Below, piece after piece: positions 14,505-22,269 of a stretch of DNA of 64,000 bases. The stretch comes from Pseudomonas sp. PD9R. Lineage in GTDB: Bacteria; Pseudomonadota; Gammaproteobacteria; Pseudomonadales; Pseudomonadaceae. The stretch's first letter is position 1. Each line of letters begins with the position of its first letter. The notes under the pieces were generated by a model. It saw nothing but the letters and a program-made list of their open reading frames with translations, did not search any database and was not told the origin of the DNA. The position numbers were made by a program, and so were the translations under genes. The stretch covers positions 75,551 to 139,550 of the forward strand of contig NZ_JAHTMR010000007.1 in the NCBI RefSeq assembly GCF_019200975.1, written 5' to 3'.

Positions 14505-14939
14505 ATGACCGACCCACTCCTCATCCCTTGCCCCCACTGCAATGGCCTCAATCGCATCCCCGCCGAACGCCTCAACGATCACCCCAAATGCGGTCGCTGC
14601 AAGGCTGAAGTTCTGCTGAACAAACCCTTTGAATTGAAGCAAGGCGACTACGCCAGCCAGATCAAGGGCGATCTGCCGTTGCTGGTAGACGTCTGGGCGG
14701 ACTGGTGTGGGCCGTGCAAGTCGTTTGCGCCGGTGTTCGAGCAGGCGGCGGGGCAATTGGCGGGCAAGTGTCGACTGGCCAAGCTGGACAGCGAGGCGAA
14801 CCAGCAGTTGTCGGCGCAGTTGGGGATTCGCTCGATTCCGAGCCTGATCCTGCTCAAGAACGGCCGGGAAGTCGCACGCCAGAGCGGGGCCTTTTCGTTA
14901 CCGCAGTTGATGAGCTGGCTGGCCAGCCAAGGGATTTGA
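14505..14939 (+). CDS. trxC: Thioredoxin 2
   Basis: A 144-residue thioredoxin with an N-terminal zinc ribbon: CPHC (residues 7-10) and CGRC (residues 29-32) are the Zn ligands. The thioredoxin active site WADWCGPCK is near residues 63-71, and the cis-proline loop IRSIPSL follows. This arrangement defines TrxC, a cytoplasmic disulfide reductase induced by oxidative stress in E. coli. It stands alone, divergent from higBA, and is followed by a REP pair. Confidence 0.95.
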   Translation: MTDPLLIPCPHCNGLNRIPAERLNDHPKCGRCKAEVLLNKPFELKQGDYASQIKGDLPLLVDVWADWCGPCKSFAPVFEQAAGQLAGKCRLAKLDSEANQQLSAQLGIRSIPSLILLKNGREVARQSGAFSLPQLMSWLASQGI

Positions 14940-14955
14940 AAACACCCCGATCATT

Positions 14956-15044
14956 GTGGGAGCGAGCTTGCTCGCGATAGCGGTGGATCAGTCAACAAAG
15001 ATGTTGAATGTGAAGCCCTCATCGCGAGCAAGCTCGCTCCCACA
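14956..15044. repeat. REP pair, family 2
   Basis: Near-perfect inverted arms tgtgggagcgagcttgctcg and complement with about 40 bases between. It lies between the convergent trxC (stop 14939) and parA-like (stop 15068) genes. Confidence 0.85.
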
Positions 15045-15067
15045 GTGGTTCTGTGCAGTCAGTAGAC

Positions 15068-15838
15068 TCAGGTGTTTTCCAGCAAGTTATGCAGCTCGAC
15101 AAACTGCTGCGTCAGCTTGTGCCGCGGATCGAGATGGATCAACGGTGTGTTCGCCTGGTGTGACTCGCGCATACGCACCGAGCTGGCCAGGTAAACGGGC
15201 AACACCGGCAGGCCTTCAGCGATCAGCTCGTCGAGGATTTGCTGCGGCAGGCTGGCGCGGGCCTGGAATTGGTTGACTACGATGCCTTCGACTTCGAGGC
15301 CTTCGTTGTGGTCGTCCTTCAATTCTTCTATTTCCGCCAGCAGGCCGTAGAGCGCCTGACGCGAGAAACTGTCGCAATCAAAGGGGATCAGCACGCGATC
15401 GGCGGCAATCAGCGCAGAAACCGCATAGAAATTCAGTGCGGGCGGTGTATCGAGATAAATCCGGTCGTAATCCTCATCAAGCTCTTCGAGCAACTTACGC
15501 AGCTTGTTGATCTTGTGCTTGGCCTCAAGCTTGGGCTGCAAGTCCGCCAGTTCGGCGGTGGCGGTGATGACGTGGAGGTTGTCGAACGGGGTTTCGTAGA
15601 TGTCGACCTGGTTTTTCTTGGAGAACGGCCCGGAAGACAGGGTCTGCTTGAAGAAATCGGCAATCCCCATCGGGATGTCATTGCCGGTGAGTCCCGTCAG
15701 GTACTGAGTGGAGTTGGCCTGGGCATCGAGATCCACCAACAGGGTGCGATAACCCTCGCTGGCACTGACCGCCGCCAGATTGCAGGCAATACTGGATTTG
15801 CCCACGCCACCTTTCTGATTGAACACCACGCGCCGCAT
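15068..15838 (-). CDS. Orphan ParA/Soj-family ATPase
   Basis: A 256-residue P-loop ATPase with a deviant Walker A (QKGGVGKSS, residues 8-16), a switch region [12 protein letters not shown] and [14 protein letters not shown]. ParA proteins form ATP-dependent dimers that position DNA or protein cargo. No parB, parS-like cluster or chemotaxis cargo gene is adjacent, so the cargo is unknown. The start was set at MRRVVFNQK, because CGGAGGT lies just upstream; an in-frame ATG at 15859 adds seven residues. The gene is conserved at this chromosomal location in Pseudomonas, arguing for a housekeeping role rather than a plasmid remnant. Confidence 0.88.
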   Translation of the reverse strand: MRRVVFNQKGGVGKSSIACNLAAVSASEGYRTLLVDLDAQANSTQYLTGLTGNDIPMGIADFFKQTLSSGPFSKKNQVDIYETPFDNLHVITATAELADLQPKLEAKHKINKLRKLLEELDEDYDRIYLDTPPALNFYAVSALIAADRVLIPFDCDSFSRQALYGLLAEIEELKDDHNEGLEVEGIVVNQFQARASLPQQILDELIAEGLPVLPVYLASSVRMRESHQANTPLIHLDPRHKLTQQFVELHNLLENT

Positions 15839-16192
15839 GTCAAAACCTCCGTGTATCAAAGAATGACCGAGTGTAGTGGTCCTCGACGTTGCTTAGCTAC
15901 CTCGCAGAGACAGGGACTACACAGTCATAGGCAATCTCTCGCGGAAAATGCCGCAATAGGGTGGCTGGCTCGACGACAGAGCCGACAGACGGGCCGTTGG
16001 CGATGTGAATAATTGTCAAACGTTCAGTTTTCGCGAACTAACCGGTACATCTTACTGAGCAAAATGTAACCAGTATTTGCTACACGTTCGCCGCACCGCG
16101 ATAATGCGCGCCACTCGGCGCAATGCGCCACGCGGGTGTGTCGTGGCCTTCAACCACTCACCGCGTCAAGGAAGCCCGCAAGGGCGGGATGA
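15839..16192. other. Divergent control region of parA-like gene and APE operon
   Basis: About 350 bases without a gene. It contains gtgtagt (15871) matched by actacac (15916), a GGTACAT/ATGTAACC imperfect inverted repeat near 16044-16070, and a candidate promoter at 16077-16105. The composition near 16000-16080 is more AT-rich than the flanking genes. No regulator gene of the APE operon is encoded beside it. Confidence 0.5.
16077..16105 (+). promoter_or_regulatory. Candidate sigma70 promoter of the APE operon
   Basis: TTGCTA and GATAAT are separated by 17 bases, about 90 bases ahead of the first APE gene. The upstream GGTACAT/ATGTAACC inverted repeat would overlap or lie just upstream of the -35 and could be an operator. 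Prediction by eye only. Confidence 0.35.
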
Positions 16193-16918
16193 ATGTCTGT
16201 GATCAACTTCAACATCGCCCAGTGGCGCGCATGGGCCCCAGGGCTCGAAAGCGTGGACGACTGGCAGGCCTGGAGCCGGCAGCCGGTCGTGCTCCCGGGC
16301 AGCGATGACGCACCCGACGTGTCATTTCTGCCGGCCATGCAGCGCCGGCGACTGAGCCGTCTGGCACGGATGGCGTTCAGCGTCGGCTGGCCATTGGCCG
16401 AGGGTCGTCAGGATCTACCGTTGGTCTTTATTTCCCGTCACGGCGAAACCCCGCGCACGTTCGACATTCTCAGCGATCTGGCCGTCGATCAGCCGCTGTC
16501 ACCGACCCAGTTCAGCCTGTCGGTGCACAACGCGATCATCGGGTTGTGGTCGATCATGCGCGGGGAAACCAGCGAAATGACGGCCCTCGCCGCTGCGGGC
16601 GATGGCCTGGAACACGGGATGCTGGAAGCCGCGTCGCTACTGAATGAAGGCGCGCCCGCCGTACTGCTGGTGATCACCGAAGAACAACCGCCCGAGGCCT
16701 ACTCGACCTGGATCGACGATGTACCGTTTCCCTATGCCGTCGGCCTGTTGATTACCCCCGGTCGTGACTGGCAGTTGTCCCTGAACAGCCCCACGGATGC
16801 GTTGTCCAAATCCCGCTGGCCCCATGCGCTGAATCTGTTGCGCGCGATGCTTGGCCAGCAAACCACCTGCCAACATGCCTGGAAAAATCGTGTATGGACC
16901 TGGCAACGCAACCCGTGA
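16193..16918 (+). CDS. Beta-ketoacyl synthase-like chain length factor (ApeC-type)
   Basis: A 241-residue, half-size ketosynthase-fold protein (Ketoacyl-synt_2 type). Only the N-terminal thiolase half is present, and no active-site cysteine motif of the TACT/SACS kind is seen; the corresponding stretch reads LSVHNAIIGLWSIM. Such proteins pair with a catalytic KS in aryl polyene systems and limit polyene length. It is the first gene of the operon and overlaps the next by 25 bases. The probable partner is one of the full KS enzymes encoded 14-17 kb downstream in the same operon. Confidence 0.85.
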   Translation: MSVINFNIAQWRAWAPGLESVDDWQAWSRQPVVLPGSDDAPDVSFLPAMQRRRLSRLARMAFSVGWPLAEGRQDLPLVFISRHGETPRTFDILSDLAVDQPLSPTQFSLSVHNAIIGLWSIMRGETSEMTALAAAGDGLEHGMLEAASLLNEGAPAVLLVITEEQPPEAYSTWIDDVPFPYAVGLLITPGRDWQLSLNSPTDALSKSRWPHALNLLRAMLGQQTTCQHAWKNRVWTWQRNP

Positions 16919-17706
16919 CCGAAAAAAACCGCGACGCCTACTACTGGCGCCTGCTGGCCACCGCCGCGAGCTTCGCCCTGTTCGGGCTAGGCGGGCTGTG
17001 CCTGCGGCTGGTGATTTTCCCGCTGCTCGGCTGCCTGCCGGGCGACGCCCAGACTCACCGCCTGCGCGCACGGCAGACGGTCAGTCGCTGCTTCTGGTTT
17101 TTCGTGCGCTTCATGGCGCGCGCCGGGGTGCTGACCTACGACATTCAAGGTGCGGAAAAACTGGGCCGGCCGGGGCAGATGATCATCGCCAATCACCCGT
17201 CGCTGATCGACGTGGTGTTCCTGATCGGCCTCGTGCGCCATGCCAACTGCGTGGTCAAGCAAAGCCTGTGGGAAAACCCCTTCACCCGTGGCCCGCTGCG
17301 CAGCACTGAATACATCAGCAATGATGGCAGCATGGACATGCTCGATGCCGCCGCCGATGCGCTGAAAGACGGCCAGACCCTGATCATCTTCCCCGAAGGC
17401 ACCCGCACCCAACCGGGCCAGGCGCCGGCCTTTCATCGGGGTGGGGCGGCAATTGCCCTGCGAGGTGCGAAAATCCTCACCCCGGTCGTCATCAAGGTCA
17501 GCCCCACCACATTGACCAAGGCCGAACCCTGGTATCGCATTCCGAATCGGCGCGTGCACTTCAGTTTCCGCGTCGGGGCCGATATAGACCCACAGGCCTT
17601 CGCCGCGCTCGGCCCAGCCCCTCAGGCCTCGCGCAAGCTCAACGATTATCTGCATTCTTACTTTATTAAGGAGCTCGCCGAAGATGAGCGATCTGAACAC
17701 CAATAG
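16894..17706 (+). CDS. 1-acyl-glycerol-3-phosphate acyltransferase-like protein (PlsC family)
   Basis: A 270-residue inner-membrane acyltransferase. An N-terminal membrane segment (ALFGLGGLCLRLVIFPLLG, about 29-47) precedes the PlsC motif NHPSLIDVVFL (H(X)4D) and the later FPEGTRT motif. In APE clusters such enzymes are thought to help build the lipid anchor carrying the pigment. It overlaps both neighbours and is translationally coupled to the ACP gene downstream. Confidence 0.9.
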   Translation: MDLATQPVTEKNRDAYYWRLLATAASFALFGLGGLCLRLVIFPLLGCLPGDAQTHRLRARQTVSRCFWFFVRFMARAGVLTYDIQGAEKLGRPGQMIIANHPSLIDVVFLIGLVRHANCVVKQSLWENPFTRGPLRSTEYISNDGSMDMLDAAADALKDGQTLIIFPEGTRTQPGQAPAFHRGGAAIALRGAKILTPVVIKVSPTTLTKAEPWYRIPNRRVHFSFRVGADIDPQAFAALGPAPQASRKLNDYLHSYFIKELAEDERSEHQ

Positions 17707-17959
17707 CCTGTTGCTGGAAATCAAAGACCTGATCATCGAAGCCCTGGGCCTCGAAGACATCAGTGCCCAGGACATCGACGACCATCAGACGTTGTTCGGC
17801 GAAGGCCTGGGACTGGACTCGGTAGACGCCCTGGAACTCGGTCTGGCGATCCAGAAAAAGTACGGCATCAAAATCGATGCCGATGCCAAAGACACGCGTA
17901 ATCACTTCAGCAACGTGGCGAGCCTTGCGGCGTTCGTCACTGCAAAACAGGCAGCTTGA
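17684..17959 (+). CDS. Acyl carrier protein 1 of the APE pathway
   Basis: A 91-residue ACP. Ser46 in GLDSVDALEL is the 4'-phosphopantetheine attachment site. It overlaps the acyltransferase gene by 23 bases. APE clusters carry two distinct ACPs and this is the first. No phosphopantetheinyl transferase is encoded in the window, so activation must come from elsewhere. Confidence 0.93.
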   Translation: MSDLNTNSLLLEIKDLIIEALGLEDISAQDIDDHQTLFGEGLGLDSVDALELGLAIQKKYGIKIDADAKDTRNHFSNVASLAAFVTAKQAA

Positions 17960-17968
17960 GACCGGACC

Positions 17969-18223
17969 ATGCAAACTCGTGACGACATTTTCAACACCCT
18001 GCGCGATGCCTTGGTCGAGCTGTTCGAACTGGATCCCGAGCGTGTGAGCCTCGAATCCAACCTGTATCAGGACCTGGAAATCGACAGCATTGACGCGGTC
18101 GACCTGATCGATCACATCAAACGCCAGACCGGCAAGAAAATCGCCGCCGAAGAATTCAAATCGGTGCGTACCGTCAGCGACGTGGTCGAGGCGGTCTACC
18201 GTCTGGTTCAACCGGCCGCATGA
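17969..18223 (+). CDS. Acyl carrier protein 2 of the APE pathway
   Basis: An 84-residue ACP with Ser40 in EIDSIDAVDL as the phosphopantetheine site. It differs clearly from the preceding ACP, suggesting separate partners, for example starter loading versus elongation. It overlaps the following membrane-protein gene by four bases. Confidence 0.93.
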   Translation: MQTRDDIFNTLRDALVELFELDPERVSLESNLYQDLEIDSIDAVDLIDHIKRQTGKKIAAEEFKSVRTVSDVVEAVYRLVQPAA

Positions 18224-18765
18224 GTCGATTGATTGGCCTCGGCCTGCTGTTGGCGGGCCTGCTGTACCCCTTCGCGGTGTATTTCGGCATGGAGCACTTT
18301 GCGCCGTGGCAGTTTGGCTTGCTGTTGGGCAGCCTGTGGCTGGCGCGAGCACTGACCGGCGAGCGCAAGCCCGGCAGCCTGTGGATGGCCAGTGTGGCAA
18401 TGGTGTTCTGCCTGTTGCTGGCGGTGTTCGACAGCACATTGTTGTTGCGCTGGTATCCGGTGCTTATCAGCGGCTTCATGCTGGTGCTGTTCGGCCTGAG
18501 CCTGAAATGGGGTCCGCCAATGGTTGAACGCCTGGCGCGGCTACGGGAATCGCAGTTACCGCCCGAGGCGATCCGCTACACCCGTCAGGTCACCGTGGCC
18601 TGGAGCGTGTTTTTTTTCTGCAACGGTTTGTGCGCCGCCCTTTTGACCCTGTGGGCGCCGCTGAATTGGTGGATGTTGTACACAGGCCTGATCTCCTACG
18701 GATTGATCGGCCTGATGTTTGCCATTGAATGGCTCATACGACAACGGGTACGAGGCCGCCCATGA
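18220..18765 (+). CDS. APE-cluster integral membrane protein (COG4648-like)
   Basis: A 181-residue protein with five or six hydrophobic segments and no soluble domain (start LIGLGLLLAGLLYPFAVYFG). Homologs lie beside the ACP and ligase genes in APE clusters, where the role is uncertain; a part in membrane assembly or transport of the pigment lipid is inferred from position only. ATGA-type overlaps link it to genes on both sides. The run of eight T around 18609 is in frame. Confidence 0.8.
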   Translation: MSRLIGLGLLLAGLLYPFAVYFGMEHFAPWQFGLLLGSLWLARALTGERKPGSLWMASVAMVFCLLLAVFDSTLLLRWYPVLISGFMLVLFGLSLKWGPPMVERLARLRESQLPPEAIRYTRQVTVAWSVFFFCNGLCAALLTLWAPLNWWMLYTGLISYGLIGLMFAIEWLIRQRVRGRP

Positions 18766-20444
18766 ATTGGATAAAACTTGAGCACCTGTTGCTCAAGGCT
18801 GAAGCGCAGCGTGCCATCACGGCCGCCCCCCTGCTCAATCACGCACACCTGTGCGAACAGGCCTTGAGCCTGGCCGCCGGCCTGCAAACCCAAGGCGTGC
18901 AGCGCATCGCCGTGCACCTTGAAGATGCCGCCGACCTGGCGATTGCCCTGCTCGGTGCCTGGCGCGCCGGGGTCAGCGTGTTGCTGCCGGCCGATCTGCA
19001 AGCCGGGACACGCGAACGCTGGTCGAGCGAAGTTGATCTGTGGCTGACGGATCACCCCGATGACGCCCACCTCAACGTCTATCGCGATCCGCCGCTCAGC
19101 GCCGAGGCGCTGGACCTCGATCATTGTTCGCTGAGCCTGTGCACGTCCGGCTCCAGCGGCGAACCCAAGCGCATCGAAAAAACCCTGCGCCAGCTGGCCA
19201 ATGAAGTCGAAGCCCTTGAACAACTGTGGGGGGCCGACCTGGGCCCGGCGTGTATCATCGGCAGCGTCGCCACCCAACATATCTACGGCCTGCTGTTTCG
19301 GGTGCTGTGGCCGTTGTGCGCCGGGCGCTCGTTTGTGCGCAAGCAACTGGCCTTCCCCGAAGACTTGCAGCGCGCCAGCCGCGAGCATCCGGCTTTTGCA
19401 TGGGTCGCCAGCCCGGCGCTGCTCAAGCGCATGGGCGATAACCTCGACTGGCAGGCCCTGAGTGCGGTGCGGCGGGTGTTTTCTTCCGGTGGGGCACTGC
19501 CGGCCGACGCCGCGCAGAGCCTGCATCAACGCCTTCAGCAATGGCCGACGGAAATCTTCGGCAGCTCGGAAACCGGCGGCATTGCCTGGCGTCAGGGGCA
19601 TGATCTCTGGCAGCCCTTTGCCGATGTCACGCTGAGCCAGGACGCTGACGGCGCGCTGCTCATCAACTCGCCATACTTGCCGCCAGGCCATATCGAACAC
19701 ACCGCCGATGCGGCACGAATCGCTGCCGATGGTCGTTTTGAACTGCTAGGGCGGCTGGACCGCATCGTCAAACTGGAAGAAAAGCGTATCTCGCTGCCGA
19801 TGCTGGAAAAGGCATTGACGGACCACGACTGGGTCGCCGAAGCGCGGCTTGGCGTGGTCCAGGAAAACCGTGCATCACTGGGTGCGCTGCTGGTGTTGAG
19901 CGAATCAGGTTTGCACGCCTTGCGTAATCAAGGCCGACGCACCCTCACTCAAGCGTTGCGCCAACACCTGAGCCAGCATTGCGAGGCGCTGGCACTGCCA
20001 CGCCGCTGGCGCATGCTGCGACAGTTGCCGCTGAATGCTCAAGGCAAACTGCCCCAGGCCGATGTCGAAGCCCTGTTGTCAGCGCCGCGCCCCAAATGCC
20101 CGGAAGTGTTGCAGCAGCTCGAAACTGACGGTGAATGGAGCCTGCAATTGGCTGTACCGCCGGACCTGGCTTACTTCAGCGGCCACTTCCCGACCGCGCC
20201 CGTCTTGCCCGGCGTGGTGCAGGTAGAGTGGGCACTGAGCCTGGGTCAGCAACTGATGAACTTGCCAGAAAAATTCGCCGGCATGGAAGTGCTGAAATTC
20301 CAGCAACTGGTGCGTCCTGGGGATGAAGTCCAATTGCACCTGCGCTTTGACCCGGTACGCAGCAAGCTGTATTTCGCCTACCGCAATGAAACGGCTACCT
20401 GCTCCAGTGGGCGGATATTGCTGGAGCCTGCCGGTTATGCATAA
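18762..20444 (+). CDS. Acyl-ACP ligase fused to hotdog dehydratase (ApeH-ApeI-like)
   Basis: A 560-residue two-domain protein. Residues 1-450 are an adenylate-forming ligase: TSGSSGEPK (128-136) is the P-loop, FGSSETGG (about 265) the A5 motif and [16 protein letters not shown] (about 328-343) the hinge and A8 region. Residues 455-560 form a FabA/FabZ-like hotdog domain with [20 protein letters not shown] (His near 474). In the E. coli APE cluster the ligase and this dehydratase are separate genes. The ligase should activate an aryl acid and load it on an ACP; the dehydratase should remove water during elongation. The start was set at MNWIKLEH, overlapping the previous stop by ATGA. Confidence 0.9.
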   Translation: MNWIKLEHLLLKAEAQRAITAAPLLNHAHLCEQALSLAAGLQTQGVQRIAVHLEDAADLAIALLGAWRAGVSVLLPADLQAGTRERWSSEVDLWLTDHPDDAHLNVYRDPPLSAEALDLDHCSLSLCTSGSSGEPKRIEKTLRQLANEVEALEQLWGADLGPACIIGSVATQHIYGLLFRVLWPLCAGRSFVRKQLAFPEDLQRASREHPAFAWVASPALLKRMGDNLDWQALSAVRRVFSSGGALPADAAQSLHQRLQQWPTEIFGSSETGGIAWRQGHDLWQPFADVTLSQDADGALLINSPYLPPGHIEHTADAARIAADGRFELLGRLDRIVKLEEKRISLPMLEKALTDHDWVAEARLGVVQENRASLGALLVLSESGLHALRNQGRRTLTQALRQHLSQHCEALALPRRWRMLRQLPLNAQGKLPQADVEALLSAPRPKCPEVLQQLETDGEWSLQLAVPPDLAYFSGHFPTAPVLPGVVQVEWALSLGQQLMNLPEKFAGMEVLKFQQLVRPGDEVQLHLRFDPVRSKLYFAYRNETATCSSGRILLEPAGYA

Positions 20445-20455
20445 AGCAGGCTTAA

Positions 20456-20566
20456 TGTGGCGATGGAGCTTGCTCCCGCTGGGCTGCGAAGCTGCCCCAA
20501 AACCTCCGTGCTCGGGCTTCATGGCGAGTGCTTCGCACTCGAACGGGAGCAAGCTCCCTCGCCACA
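20456..20566. repeat. REP-like inverted pair inside the APE operon
   Basis: The arms tgtggcgatggagcttgctc and gagcaagctccctcgccaca are inverted, with a further inner hairpin (gcgagtgcttcgcactcg). It fills most of the 146-base gap between the ligase and glycosyltransferase genes, the largest gap in this operon. A possible mRNA processing or stability element. Confidence 0.8.
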
Positions 20567-20590
20567 AGGGTTTTGCGGAGGCTTCAGAAC

Positions 20591-21325
20591 ATGCATAACC
20601 CCTGCGCAATCATCCCGGTCTACAACCATGAAACCGCGATCACCACGGTGGTCGACGCCCTGCTCGGCAGTCATCTGCCGTGCATTCTGGTGGACGACGG
20701 CAGCAGCCCTTCCTGCGCCCAAGTGCTGGATGAACTGGCCAAACGCGACAACGTTTACCTGATCCGCCTCGCCGCCAACCAGGGCAAGGGTGGCGCCGTA
20801 ATGACCGGCTTGCGTGAAGCTTCGCGCCTGGGCTTCAGCCACGCCTTGCAAGTGGACGCCGACGGCCAGCACGATTTGCAAGACGTCGAACGATTTATCG
20901 AACGCTCCCGAGCCCATCCTGATTCGGTGATTTGCGGTTATCCGCAATACGACGCCAGCGTCCCAAAAGGCCGCCTCTATGCACGCTACCTGACCCACGT
21001 CATGGTCTGGATCAACACCTTGTCGTTACAGATCCGCGATTCCATGTGCGGCTTCCGGGTCTATCCGTTACCACCGGCCCTGGCACTGATCGACACCGCC
21101 AAAATAGGCAAACGGATGGATTTCGACTCGGACATTCTGGTGCGTCTGGCTTGGCGCAATCAGCCAATGCAATGGCTGCAAACCAAAGTCCATTACCCGC
21201 TGGATGGCGTTTCGCATTTCCGCATGTTCCACGACAACGTACTGATTTCGAGCATGCACACCCGGCTGTTTTTCGGCATGTTGTTGCGCTCCCCCGTGAT
21301 CCTCTGGCGTCGGTGGCGAGCATGA
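20591..21325 (+). CDS. Family 2 glycosyltransferase
   Basis: A 244-residue GT-A fold enzyme. Motifs are CAIIPVYNHETAI (nucleotide-binding start), ILVDDGSS and the metal-binding QVDADGQHD; the C-terminus carries hydrophobic stretches near FFGMLLRSPVILWRR. It probably transfers a sugar or related group in making the APE lipid head, since APE pigments are attached to a glycolipid. The start was set at MHNPCAIIPV, preceded by GCGGAG; an open extension to 20528 is encoded by the REP element and is unlikely to be translated. It overlaps the next gene by ATGA. Confidence 0.9.
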   Translation: MHNPCAIIPVYNHETAITTVVDALLGSHLPCILVDDGSSPSCAQVLDELAKRDNVYLIRLAANQGKGGAVMTGLREASRLGFSHALQVDADGQHDLQDVERFIERSRAHPDSVICGYPQYDASVPKGRLYARYLTHVMVWINTLSLQIRDSMCGFRVYPLPPALALIDTAKIGKRMDFDSDILVRLAWRNQPMQWLQTKVHYPLDGVSHFRMFHDNVLISSMHTRLFFGMLLRSPVILWRRWRA

Positions 21326-22269
21326 GCAGCAACGCTGATAAAGAGCACTGGGCCGACCGCGAGGAGCGCGGCAGTTTCTGGCTGATGAAACTCACCGCGT
21401 TCGGTGCCAAGGTACTGGGTCGCCGACTGCTGAGCCCCGTGCTGTATGGCATCGTCTTGTACTTTTTCCTGTTCGGCCGCACCGCCCGTCACAGCGCCTG
21501 GCAATACCAGCAACGCCTCGCCGACTGGAGCGGCCGCGCCGAATTGCGCCCGACCCATTGGCGAGTGTTTGGCCAGTTCATGGCCTTCGCCGATTCCATG
21601 CTCGACAAACTCGACGTGTGGAACGGCAAGCTGAGCATCGATCAGATCGAAATCATCGACCCGGCGCTGCTGCGCAATCAGTTGCGCGGCACGCGTGGGC
21701 AAATGCTGGTGGGTGCGCATTTGGGCAACCTCGAAGTCTGCCGCGCGCTGGCGGAGATCGGCGAAAAGGTCACGATGAACGTGCTGGTGCACACCAAGCA
21801 CGCCGAGCAGTTCAATCGCTTGCTGGGCGAAGCCGGGGCGACCAATCTGCGCCTGATTCAGGTCAGCGAGCTCGACCCGCTGATCATGTTGCAACTGAGC
21901 GAACGCTTGGAGCGCGGTGAGTGGCTGGCGATTGCCGGCGACCGCGTACCACTGCATGGCGGGCGCAGCGTGACCGTGGACTTCCTCGGCCACCCGGCAA
22001 AATTCCCGCAAGGGCCGTGGCTGCTCGCCGGCTTGCTGAAATGCCCGATCAACCTGCTGCTGTGCCTGAAAAAGCCCGACGGTGATTATCGGCTGACCAT
22101 CGAACCGTTCGCCGACGCAATCACCTGGAAGCGCAGCGACCGCGAGCAGGTCATTCATCAGTGCGCCTCCCGTTATGCCGGGCGCCTGAGTCACTATTGC
22201 CTCGAAGCGCCTCAACAATGGTTCAACTTTTACCCTTTCTGGAAGACCGATGACGACGCCAACGCTTGA
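21322..22269 (+). CDS. LpxL/HtrB-like acyltransferase
   Basis: A 315-residue member of the lipid A biosynthesis acyltransferase family. The catalytic HX4E motif is AHLGNLE (His133, Glu138), followed by WLAIAGDRVPLHGGR. One membrane segment (LLSPVLYGIVLYFFLFG) is near residues 35-52. In APE clusters such an enzyme is thought to acylate or assemble the pigment-bearing lipid rather than lipid A. Coupled by ATGA to the glycosyltransferase and by a 20-base overlap to the ammonia lyase. Confidence 0.9.
   Translation: MSSNADKEHWADREERGSFWLMKLTAFGAKVLGRRLLSPVLYGIVLYFFLFGRTARHSAWQYQQRLADWSGRAELRPTHWRVFGQFMAFADSMLDKLDVWNGKLSIDQIEIIDPALLRNQLRGTRGQMLVGAHLGNLEVCRALAEIGEKVTMNVLVHTKHAEQFNRLLGEAGATNLRLIQVSELDPLIMLQLSERLERGEWLAIAGDRVPLHGGRSVTVDFLGHPAKFPQGPWLLAGLLKCPINLLLCLKKPDGDYRLTIEPFADAITWKRSDREQVIHQCASRYAGRLSHYCLEAPQQWFNFYPFWKTDDDANA

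Noticed and set aside
15068..15838. Plasmid or prophage partition module
   Set aside because: Only ParA is present, without ParB, parS or phage genes, and the location is a conserved chromosomal one.
20932..21321. N-terminal extension of the LpxL-like acyltransferase
   Set aside because: The frame overlaps the glycosyltransferase gene out of phase and lacks family sequence; ATG 21322 is coupled by ATGA.
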